Source: Microbacterium sp. BLY
GTDB lineage: Bacteria > Actinomycetota > Actinomycetes > Actinomycetales > Microbacteriaceae
Direction of reading: 5' to 3'
NCBI RefSeq assembly: GCF_017939615.1
Contig: NZ_JAGKSR010000001.1
Span: 2,170,001-2,234,000 of the forward strand
DNA: 64,000 nucleotides
Within the stretch, counting starts at the first letter, position 1, and every line of letters begins with the position of its first letter. A program made the position numbers and the translations under genes. The notes under the pieces are model-generated. The model did no database searches. It was not told the DNA's origin and saw only the letters and a list, made by a program, of their open reading frames with translations. Positions 57,660-64,000 of the stretch are shown here, piece by piece.

Positions 57660-58936
57660 CGGCGGCGCCTCCCGTCGCGCGCGGCCGGCAACAGCACCCG
57701 GAAGGTCGTGGGCGGTCCGAGCACCACCACCGAGCCTCCCGCCTCCGCCACGACGGACCGCACCAGGGCCAGGCCGACACCACGTCCCTCCGCGCCGGCC
57801 GGCTTCGTGGAGTACCCCGAGGCGAAGATCCTCTCCCGCAGGTCGGTGGGGACTCCCGGGCCGCTGTCCGCCACCTCGAGGAGGATCCCGCCGTCCGCGG
57901 TCGGCTCCAGGCGCACGGAGACCCACCGCTCCTCTGCGCTCGCGGCCGCGTCGAACGCGTTGTCGACGAGGTTGCCGAGGACGGCGACGGCATCCACGGC
58001 GGACAGCGGGGTGCGGGGCGTGTCCGGCGCGATGTGCACCCGCCACTCGATGCCCCGCTCCTTGGCCTGGGAGGCCTTGCCGAGCAGCAGCGCGCCCACA
58101 GCGGGGTCGCCGTGGCGCCGCGCCGTGACCTGATCCACGAGCGACTGGCTCTGCCGGGCGGTGTCGGTGAGGATGCCGATCGCCTCGTCGGTACGCCCCA
58201 ACTCCATCAGGGCGACCGCCGTGTGCATCCGATTGCCGTGTTCGTGCGTCTGGGCGCGGAGAGCCTCCCCGAGTGTCCGGATCGACTCGTAGGACGAGAC
58301 GGCGTCGCGGACGTCGCCGGGAGGGAGGTCGCCGGCGAAGCGGCGCGTGACGCGCCGGGCGAGGAGGGCTCCGCCGACGCCCAACAGCACGAGCGCGCCC
58401 GTGAGGGCGAGCGAGAGCGGGAGGCGACGGACGAGCGTCTGCGCGATGGTCTCGGTGGTGACCCCGGCGGCCACCCACCCCACGGGCTGCCCGTCGGCGA
58501 GGACGGGCACGATCGTCCGAACGGATGGCCCGAGCGTCCCCCGGAACTCCTCGGTGAGCGGGCGGGGGGAGGACGGGATCGTCCCGAGGTAGCGCTCGCC
58601 GACGCGGTCCGGCTCCGGGTGCGTCACGCGGACGCCGTCCGTCGTCATCACGGTGACGAAATCGAGGTCGGCGGTGGTCAGGACCTCGCGCGCGTACGGC
58701 GCGAGGTCGCGGGCCGCCGTCTCCCGGTCATCCGTCTCCAGGGCCGACGAGACCAGCGGGGAGGCGGCGATCGCGGCGGCGGTCGCCGCGGTCACGCGTT
58801 CCGCCTCGGCCCTGGCCGCCCGCTGTGCCTCCGCGACGAGGAACACGGCCACCAGGATCCCCAGAAGCACCGTCGTCACGAGAAGCAGCACGAAGACGCG
58901 CGAGGCGGCACTGCGCTCGGGGGCAGAGGACGGCAT
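57656..58936 (-). CDS. Sensor histidine kinase, CitA/DcuS type
   Basis: A 426-residue membrane kinase. A first transmembrane helix lies at about 15-37, followed by an extracytoplasmic PDC/PAS sensor domain to about 165 (TTADLDFVTVMTTDGVRVTHPEPDRVGERYLGT is the CitA-like ligand pocket) and a second helix. There is no cytoplasmic PAS. The SPOB-type H-box is ALRAQTHEHGNRMHTAVALMELG, and the ATPase domain has VLGNLVDNAFDAA, DSGPGVP and GRGVGLALVR. It should sense C4-dicarboxylates outside the cell. The ATG at 58936 has AGGAGA upstream. The kinase and regulator genes overlap (ATGA). Confidence 0.93.
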   Translation of the reverse strand: MPSSAPERSAASRVFVLLLVTTVLLGILVAVFLVAEAQRAARAEAERVTAATAAAIAASPLVSSALETDDRETAARDLAPYAREVLTTADLDFVTVMTTDGVRVTHPEPDRVGERYLGTIPSSPRPLTEEFRGTLGPSVRTIVPVLADGQPVGWVAAGVTTETIAQTLVRRLPLSLALTGALVLLGVGGALLARRVTRRFAGDLPPGDVRDAVSSYESIRTLGEALRAQTHEHGNRMHTAVALMELGRTDEAIGILTDTARQSQSLVDQVTARRHGDPAVGALLLGKASQAKERGIEWRVHIAPDTPRTPLSAVDAVAVLGNLVDNAFDAAASAEERWVSVRLEPTADGGILLEVADSGPGVPTDLRERIFASGYSTKPAGAEGRGVGLALVRSVVAEAGGSVVVLGPPTTFRVLLPAARDGRRRR

Positions 58937-58940
58937 CGTT

Positions 58941-59073
58941 CTCCTCGATCGTCGACGGTCGGGACCGTGACCAATACGACCACAAATAGGGCGGGGGCGC
59001 GACGCGGGGAGACCGTGGAGGAGCAGCGGCACGGTCGCCGCTGTCGCAGACGACGACGTCGACGATCGAGGAG
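58941..59073. promoter_or_regulatory. Divergent dctA / two-component control region with mirrored leaders
   Basis: The 16-bp sequence GTCGACGATCGAGGAG stands directly before dctA (59058-59073). An exact inverted copy stands directly before the kinase gene (58941-58956). Each copy holds the ribosome-binding site of its gene, so both mRNAs end their leaders identically. A 14-bp palindrome ACGGTC-GG-GACCGT lies at 58955-58968 near the kinase side. Confidence 0.6.
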
Positions 59074-59078
59074 GACGC

Positions 59079-60515
59079 ATGGCGCTCACGACAGGATTCT
59101 CGCTCCCCGGATTCCACTGGAGGCGGGGGAAGCACGCCTGGGACCGGCACACCTGGCTCTACGTGTCGGTCATCATCGCGGTGGTGCTCGGCGCCGCCGT
59201 CGGCCTGCTGTGGCCCGAGGTGGGACGGGCGTTCGAACCGCTGGGCACGGCGTTCGTGTCGCTGATCAAGATGATGATCGCCCCGATCATCTTCTGCACG
59301 ATCGTGGTCGGCGTCGGCTCGATCGCGAAGGCAGCGACCGTCGGCAAGATCGGCGGGCTGGCGCTGCTGTACTTCCTCACGATGTCGACGTTCGCTCTGG
59401 CGATCGGCCTCGTCGTGGGGAACATCATCCATCCCGGTGCCGGCCTCGACATGGCGAACGCGAGCTACCAGACGGAGTCGGGCGAGGCGAAGACCACGCA
59501 GGAGTTCCTGCTCGGCATCATCCCGGCGACGTTCTTCTCGGCGTTCACCGGGGAGAGCGTCCTCCAGGTGCTCTTCATCGCCCTGCTCGTCGGATTCGCG
59601 CTTCAGGGCATGGGGGAGCGCGGGGCGCCGATCATGCAGGCGGTCACCCATCTCCAGAAGCTCGTCTTCCGCATCCTCGGGATGATCCTCTGGCTGGCGC
59701 CGGTGGGTGCTTTCGGCGCCATCGCGGCTGTGGTCGGCAAGACGGGGGCGGCGGCGATCTGGAGCCTCGGCGTCCTGATGGTCGCCTTCTACCTCACGTG
59801 CATCCTCTTCATCGTGGTCGTCCTCGGGTTCCTGCTCTGGGCGGTCACGCGGGTCAACATCTTCGCTCTCATGAAGTACCTCGCCCGGGAATACCTGCTG
59901 ATCGTGGGAACGTCCTCGTCGGAGTCGGCGCTTCCGCGGCTCATCGCGAAATTGGAGCACCTGGGTATCTCGAAGCCGGTCGTGGGCATCACCGTTCCCA
60001 CCGGCTACTCGTTCAACCTCGACGGAACGGCCATCTACCTCACGATGGCGTCGCTGTTCATCGCGACGGGCATGGGGCAGCCCATGTCGATCGGCGAGCA
60101 GATCGGCCTCCTCGTCTTCATGATCATCGCGAGCAAGGGGGCCGCGGGGGTGACCGGCGCCGGTCTGGCGACGCTCGCGGGCGGGCTGCAGGCCTACCGG
60201 CCCGATCTGGTGGACGGGGTCGGGGTCATCGTCGGCATCGACCGCTTCATGTCCGAGGGGCGCGCCCTGACGAACTTCACGGGCAACGCCGTGGCCACCC
60301 TCCTCATCGGCACCTGGACGAAGCAGATCGACCGCGACCGCGTCGGCCGTGTCCTGTCCGGGGAGCTTCCGTTCGATGAATCGATCCTCGACGGGGTGGA
60401 CCCGCATGCGGCGCCCGCGGCGGATGCCGTCGGCATGCCGGAACTGCAGGAGGCCGCGGTCACCGAGATGGCGGCGAAGGAGGAACGCGCCCGCCAGCGC
60501 ACGCTCGGTCGCTGA
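59079..60515 (+). CDS. dctA: C4-dicarboxylate transporter DctA
   Basis: A 478-residue dicarboxylate/amino acid:cation symporter (SDF family), importing succinate, fumarate and malate. It has about eight helices plus re-entrant hairpins. The serine-rich re-entrant loop is GTSSSESALPRLIAKLE, the cation-binding motif is VPTGYSFNLDGTAIYLTMA, and GAAGVTGAGLATLAGGL and VGIDRFMSEGRALTNFTGNAVAT form the substrate site. The neighbouring CitA/DcuS-type kinase and regulator probably control it. GAGGAG precedes the ATG. A terminator follows. Confidence 0.95.
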   Translation: MALTTGFSLPGFHWRRGKHAWDRHTWLYVSVIIAVVLGAAVGLLWPEVGRAFEPLGTAFVSLIKMMIAPIIFCTIVVGVGSIAKAATVGKIGGLALLYFLTMSTFALAIGLVVGNIIHPGAGLDMANASYQTESGEAKTTQEFLLGIIPATFFSAFTGESVLQVLFIALLVGFALQGMGERGAPIMQAVTHLQKLVFRILGMILWLAPVGAFGAIAAVVGKTGAAAIWSLGVLMVAFYLTCILFIVVVLGFLLWAVTRVNIFALMKYLAREYLLIVGTSSSESALPRLIAKLEHLGISKPVVGITVPTGYSFNLDGTAIYLTMASLFIATGMGQPMSIGEQIGLLVFMIIASKGAAGVTGAGLATLAGGLQAYRPDLVDGVGVIVGIDRFMSEGRALTNFTGNAVATLLIGTWTKQIDRDRVGRVLSGELPFDESILDGVDPHAAPAADAVGMPELQEAAVTEMAAKEERARQRTLGR

Positions 60516-60528
60516 TCTCGACGCAGAG

Positions 60529-60559
60529 GATGCGGGAGCCCGGACCGGGTTCCCGCATC
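60529..60559 (+). terminator. Terminator of dctA
   Basis: A 15-bp stem with one mismatch (60529-60543 with 60545-60559), 14 bp after the dctA stop and before the convergent DUF5302 gene. Confidence 0.8.
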
Positions 60560-60566
60560 CGGGCGG

Positions 60567-60746
60567 TCAACCGCTCTTGCGTCGGAACTCGCGTCGCGTC
60601 TGCGGGGCATTGGCGGCGTGCACGGCCGAGTCGCCGTCGAGGTGAGCCTCGCCCTGCCGATGGTGCGCGTTCTTCTTCTCGAGCGCTTCCTTGAACTTGC
60701 GCTTCATGTCCTCCGAGGAGGATCCGGCGCCTTCTTCGGTGCTCAT
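60567..60746 (-). CDS. DUF5302 family small protein
   Basis: A 59-residue protein (start MSTEEGAGSSSEDMKRKF, end TRREFRRKSG). The KRKFKEALEKKNAHH helix followed by a GEAHLDGDSAVH stretch is the DUF5302 pattern, a family of tiny actinobacterial proteins without a known function. It is highly charged and probably cytoplasmic. Its start codon is 7 bases after TAGGCT, which supports the gene being real and leaderless. It lies between dctA and the DedA-family gene. Confidence 0.8.
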   Translation of the reverse strand: MSTEEGAGSSSEDMKRKFKEALEKKNAHHRQGEAHLDGDSAVHAANAPQTRREFRRKSG

Positions 60747-60753
60747 GCTCCCG

Positions 60754-60759
60754 AGCCTA
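60754..60759 (-). promoter_or_regulatory. Probable -10 element (TAGGCT), leaderless DUF5302 gene
   Basis: TAGGCT on the minus strand with 7 bases to the ATG at 60746. Confidence 0.65.
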
Positions 60760-60785
60760 GAGCACGGGCGGACGAGCGGCGAGGG

Positions 60786-61379
60786 TCACCGATCCCGCCC
60801 GCGCGTGAGCCGGTCGAGTCCGAGGCCGAGCGCGACGGCCAGTGCCACGGACACCGGGACGGCGACGAGAGGGCCGCCGGGCAGCACCGCGGCGACCATC
60901 GCCCCGACGGCGGCCTGGTACCCCGCCCAGCCGAGCGCAGCCAGGGTCACGAGTGCCAGGTAGCGAGGCGGATGGATGCGGGAGGCACCCGCCACGAGGT
61001 TCACCGCGAGCCGGGCGAACGGCACGAAGCGCGCGGTGAACAGCACGGTGGCCGTGCCGTGGTCCAGCCGGTCGTGTGCCCAGGCGAGGGCCTGCTGGAT
61101 TCTGCGCCCTCTCATCCAGCCCCAGCGCTCGGTGCCGACGACGCGCCCGATCAGATAGCAGCAGGCATCACCGAGCGCCGCCGCGCCCGCAGCGCAGAGC
61201 ACCACCGCCCAGAGCGCGGGCGTTCCGGTCGTCGTCGCGACCGCGCCGAGGGCGGTCACAGCGATCTCCCCGGGGATGACGACGAAGAACGCGTCACCGA
61301 GCACGAGCAGGCTCATCGCGGCCAGGCTCCAGGGGCCAGCGAGGGCGTCAGCGAGCAGGTCTGTCGACACGACCGTCAC
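60786..61379 (-). CDS. DedA family membrane protein
   Basis: A 197-residue membrane protein of the DedA/SNARE-associated (VTT) family with four to five helices. The family segments are present: AFFVVIPGEIAVTALGAVA with the conserved acidic residue, GDACCYLIGRVVG, and FTARFVPFARLAVNLVAGASR with the conserved arginines. DedA proteins are implicated in lipid-carrier flipping and membrane homeostasis. The GTG start lacks an obvious ribosome-binding site; a second GTG four codons in is possible. Confidence 0.87.
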   Translation of the reverse strand: MTVVSTDLLADALAGPWSLAAMSLLVLGDAFFVVIPGEIAVTALGAVATTTGTPALWAVVLCAAGAAALGDACCYLIGRVVGTERWGWMRGRRIQQALAWAHDRLDHGTATVLFTARFVPFARLAVNLVAGASRIHPPRYLALVTLAALGWAGYQAAVGAMVAAVLPGGPLVAVPVSVALAVALGLGLDRLTRGRDR

Positions 61380-61510
61380 TCTGCCCGGAGGCGGTGAACG
61401 GGAACCAACGCGCGGATAGCCGGTGACCCGCGGTCCAGCATCCGGTGAACATCCGGTGCCGGGGCCCGTTTCCCCTCGGGACGAGTGCGGGACGCCGCCA
61501 TCCTGAAGGG

Positions 61511-63451
61511 GTGAGAGTCGCGATCGTCACCGAGTCCTTCCTTCCGCACATGAACGGTGTGACCGGATCCGTGATGCAGATCCTCCGTCACCTGGAGCGC
61601 CGAGGGCACGAGGCGTGTGTGCTCGCTCCGGCCGCGACCGGCATCCCGGCGGAGTTGCACGGCGCGCGCGTCGCGGCGATTCCCAGCGTCGCACTCCCGG
61701 GCTACCGGGATGTCCGCGTCGGCGCGGCGACCACGCGGAGGATCGGCGCAGAGCTCGACGGCTTCCGTCCCGACGTCGTCCACCTGGCATCGCCGTTCGC
61801 CCTCGGCTGGCGCGGACTGCTCGCCTCCGAACGCGTCGGCGTGGCCACGGTCGCGGCCTACCAGACCGACGTCGCCGCCTACACCGAGAGGTATCGGATC
61901 GCCGCCGCAACCGGGATCGCCCACGCGCACATCGCCCGCCTGCACCGGAGAGCGACCCTCACGCTCGCCCCCTCCACGGCGTCGGCGGGGCAGCTGGCTC
62001 GTCTCGGGATCGACCGCATCCGGTCGTGGGGCCGAGGGGTCGACGCCGAGCGCTTCCACCCGTCCCGGCGCAGCGAGGCGCTCCGGGAGGAGTGGGGCGC
62101 GGAGGTCGTCATCGGCTATATCGGTCGCCTGGCCCCGGAGAAGCAGGTGGAGGACCTGGCGGCCCTGCACGACCTCCCGGGCACCCGGCTCGTCATCGTC
62201 GGCGACGGGCCACGCCGGGCGCGACTCCAGGAGCTGCTGCCGCACGCGCTGTTCCTCGGCCGGCTCGACGGCGACGCGCTCGCCGCTGCGCTCGCGTCCT
62301 TCGACGTGTTCGTGCACCCGGGGGAGAGCGAGACCTTCGGCCAGACGCTGCAGGAGGCGCACGCGAGCGGTGTACCCGTCGTCGCGACCGGTCGCGGAGG
62401 CCCGCTCGACCTCGTGCGCACCGGTGTCGACGGCTGGCTCTACCGTCCCGGGGACCTGGACGATCTCCGGCGGAGGGTGGGCGACCTCGTGGGAGACGGA
62501 GACCGGCGCCGCGCGTTCGGCCAGGCGGGCTGGGCGGCGGTGCAGGAGCGGAGCTGGGCGAGCCTGGGAGACCAGCTGCTCGGGCACTTCGATGACGCGC
62601 GCGTGCTGCAGGCGGCCGACCGCCGCCGGCGGGTCCGCCGCGCCGTCCGCCCGGAGCTGACCGCGCCCGTGTCCGCCCGTCGCTGGACGCGCCTGGTCGC
62701 GCTCGGGGATTCCCTGACGGAGGGACTCTGCGACCCCGGGCCCGACGGTGCCCTCCGCGGGTGGGCCGACCGCCTGGCGCTGCTCCTGGCGGCGCAGGGT
62801 GGCCTGCACTACGCGAACCTGGCGATCCGCTCCCAGCGCGTGGACGACGTCTGCGGGCCGCAACTGCAGCGGGCGCTCGAACTCCGCCCCGACCTGGTGA
62901 CGATCCTGGTGGGGGCCAACGACCTCGTGAAGTACCGTGTCGATGTCCCGGCGCTCGCCGCGAGACTGGAGGACGCGGTGCGGCGCGCGCGGGCAGCCGG
63001 TGCCGACGTCGTGCTGATCACGCCGTTCCTGCCCGGCCGGCGCGCCGCGGCGCTGTACGCCCGACGCTTCTCCTCCTTCGCCACGGCCCTCACCGGCGTC
63101 GCCGCGCGGACCGGCGCGATCCTCATCGACACGGATCTGCATCCCGCGCTCGCGGAGCGTCAGCACTGGGGGGAAGATCTCGTGCATCTCAGCAGCCGAG
63201 GACACCGCTTCCTCGCCTACCGGGTGGCGGAGGTGCTCGGGGTGCCGCACGCGGACGCGCTCGGGCTCCTGGATGCCGCGCTGCACGAGCAGGAGACCAT
63301 CGGGCGTGCGGCGTGGTGGCGTCAGCACGCGCTGCCGTGGGCGTGGCGGAGGGTGCAGGGCCGGACCGCCGGCGACGGACGCCGGGCGAAGCACCGGGAC
63401 TATGTCTTCGTCGGGCGGCCGCCGGCGGAAGTCGGGTCCCGCGCGCGCTGA
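61511..63451 (+). CDS. Glycosyltransferase family 4 - SGNH hydrolase fusion
   Basis: A 646-residue two-domain protein. Residues 1-about 370 are a GT-B glycosyltransferase of the GT4 type (VAIVTESFLPHMNGVTGSV, WGRGVDAERFHPSRRS, IGYIGRLAPEKQVEDL, HPGESETFGQTLQEAHASGVPVVAT), similar to actinobacterial mannosyl/glucosyltransferases acting on lipid acceptors. Residues about 390-580 are an SGNH/GDSL hydrolase with Ser401 in LGDSLTEGL, VGANDLVKY, and the catalytic Asp and His in DLVHLSSRGH. The tail of about 70 residues is basic. The two activities could build and deacylate the same cell-envelope glycan or glycolipid, which is inference. The GTG start has CATCCT 6 bases upstream. Confidence 0.88.
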   Translation: MRVAIVTESFLPHMNGVTGSVMQILRHLERRGHEACVLAPAATGIPAELHGARVAAIPSVALPGYRDVRVGAATTRRIGAELDGFRPDVVHLASPFALGWRGLLASERVGVATVAAYQTDVAAYTERYRIAAATGIAHAHIARLHRRATLTLAPSTASAGQLARLGIDRIRSWGRGVDAERFHPSRRSEALREEWGAEVVIGYIGRLAPEKQVEDLAALHDLPGTRLVIVGDGPRRARLQELLPHALFLGRLDGDALAAALASFDVFVHPGESETFGQTLQEAHASGVPVVATGRGGPLDLVRTGVDGWLYRPGDLDDLRRRVGDLVGDGDRRRAFGQAGWAAVQERSWASLGDQLLGHFDDARVLQAADRRRRVRRAVRPELTAPVSARRWTRLVALGDSLTEGLCDPGPDGALRGWADRLALLLAAQGGLHYANLAIRSQRVDDVCGPQLQRALELRPDLVTILVGANDLVKYRVDVPALAARLEDAVRRARAAGADVVLITPFLPGRRAAALYARRFSSFATALTGVAARTGAILIDTDLHPALAERQHWGEDLVHLSSRGHRFLAYRVAEVLGVPHADALGLLDAALHEQETIGRAAWWRQHALPWAWRRVQGRTAGDGRRAKHRDYVFVGRPPAEVGSRAR

Positions 63452-63462
63452 GGGCCGACGCC

Positions 63463-64000
63463 TCAGCGCCGCCCCATGCCGCGGTAGTTCCAGCCCGCGG
63501 CTCGCCAGGCGGCGGCGTCGAGACAGTTGCGGCCGTCGACGATGATCCGGCCGCGAACGAGCCCCGCGGCGTGCTGTGGAGTGAGGTGGCGACGGTACTC
63601 GTCCCATTCCGTCACCACGACCACGGCATCCGCATCCCGCAGCGCCTCGTCCCTCGCTTCCGCGTAGCCGAGCTGCGGGTGCTGCGCGCGGGCGTTCTCG
63701 ATGGCCGCGGGATCCGTCACGACGACGTCGGCGCCCAGCCCGCGCAGCCGGACCGCCACCTCGAGTGCCGGGGAATCGCGGACGTCGTCGCTGAAGGGTT
63801 TGAAGGCGGCGCCGAGGACCGCGATCCTGCGACCGAACACGAGCCCGTCCAGCGCGTCGACGACGAGGCGCACGGCGCGGTCCCGACGGCGGAGGTTGAT
63901 CGCATCCACCTCGTGGAGGAACGCGACCGCGTCGCCGCGACCGAGCTCCTCCGCGCGCGCGGCGAACGCCCGGATGTCCTTCGGAAGGCACCCTCCGCCG
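63463..64000 (-). CDS. ugd: UDP-glucose 6-dehydrogenase, partial (C-terminal part)
   Basis: The gene enters from the right edge; about 178 C-terminal residues are visible. The sequence at the edge reads GGCLPKDIRAF, matching the active-site cysteine motif (GGxCxPKD) of the UDP-glucose/GDP-mannose dehydrogenase family. VLGAAFKPFSDDVRDSPALEVAVRL and DADAVVVVTEWDEYRRL follow in the UDP-binding domain. It oxidises UDP-glucose to UDP-glucuronate, a precursor for exopolysaccharide or envelope glycans, in keeping with the neighbouring glycosyltransferase. The N-terminal NAD-binding half lies outside the window. Confidence 0.92.
   Translation of the reverse strand, partial: GGGCLPKDIRAFAARAEELGRGDAVAFLHEVDAINLRRRDRAVRLVVDALDGLVFGRRIAVLGAAFKPFSDDVRDSPALEVAVRLRGLGADVVVTDPAAIENARAQHPQLGYAEARDEALRDADAVVVVTEWDEYRRHLTPQHAAGLVRGRIIVDGRNCLDAAAWRAAGWNYRGMGRR

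Overview
This 64 kb window is GC-rich (near 70 percent by eye), compact, and reads as an ordinary actinobacterial chromosome. Gene content points to Microbacteriaceae, most likely Microbacterium. Supporting signs are the dxr/rseP/ispG/proS/nusA/infB order, a TrpE-TrpG fusion, a DUF5302 micro-protein, EfeUOB, and a MurE-family ligase lacking diaminopimelate-binding residues (these bacteria have group B peptidoglycan without DAP at position 3). The genus is inferred; no 16S gene is present. I saw no prophage, transposase, CRISPR array, tRNA or rRNA.

Layout. 1-13.9 kb: asparaginase family, OsmC, acyltransferase, FKBP lipoprotein, then the MEP-pathway genes dxr and ispG with site-2 protease rseP between them. 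Interspersed are a MurE-like ligase, a YcnI copper-type pair, a fused anthranilate synthase behind a trp attenuator, and pyroglutamyl peptidase. 13.9-31.3 kb: an orphan nucleotidyltransferase, RNB exonuclease, a PEP mutase-like enzyme, proS, then the translation cluster nusA-ylxR-infB-rbfA, a LuxR regulator, mutY, truB and ribF. 31.3-48.2 kb: SNF2 helicase, pfkA, a DUF559 nuclease-like gene, S9 peptidase, Pit phosphate transporter, phosphodiesterase, aspartase, FAH hydrolase, PrsW, FKBP, YceI, MFS and rpsO. 48.2-64 kb: an oxygenase, the EfeUOB iron uptake operon under a probable iron box, an acyltransferase/serine hydrolase pair, an LLM oxidoreductase with its flavin reductase, a CitA/DcuS-type two-component system divergent from dctA, a glycosyltransferase-SGNH hydrolase fusion, and the C-terminal part of a UDP-glucose 6-dehydrogenase running off the end.

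Regulation visible in the DNA. About twenty genes have a TANNNT hexamer exactly 6 (rarely 7) bases before the start codon, which predicts leaderless mRNAs on a large scale. One of these leaderless starts is an 11-residue trp leader peptide with tandem Trp codons, followed by a textbook four-segment attenuator. Another is a 12-codon ORF just upstream of nusA. An 11-bp-phased triplet of PHO-box-like repeats lies in front of the phosphate transporter.

Most unusual signal. Five intergenic regions hold a structured repeat not explained by any gene: 18-bp units beginning GCCTG, consensus near GCCTGATCTCGCGCGAGC. They are arranged as inverted CAGGC units, a 15-17 bp gap, then direct GCCTG units. Four of the five arrays bracket two orphan genes, the nucleotidyltransferase and the DUF559 protein, one on each side of each gene. 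This is the best candidate here for an undescribed element.
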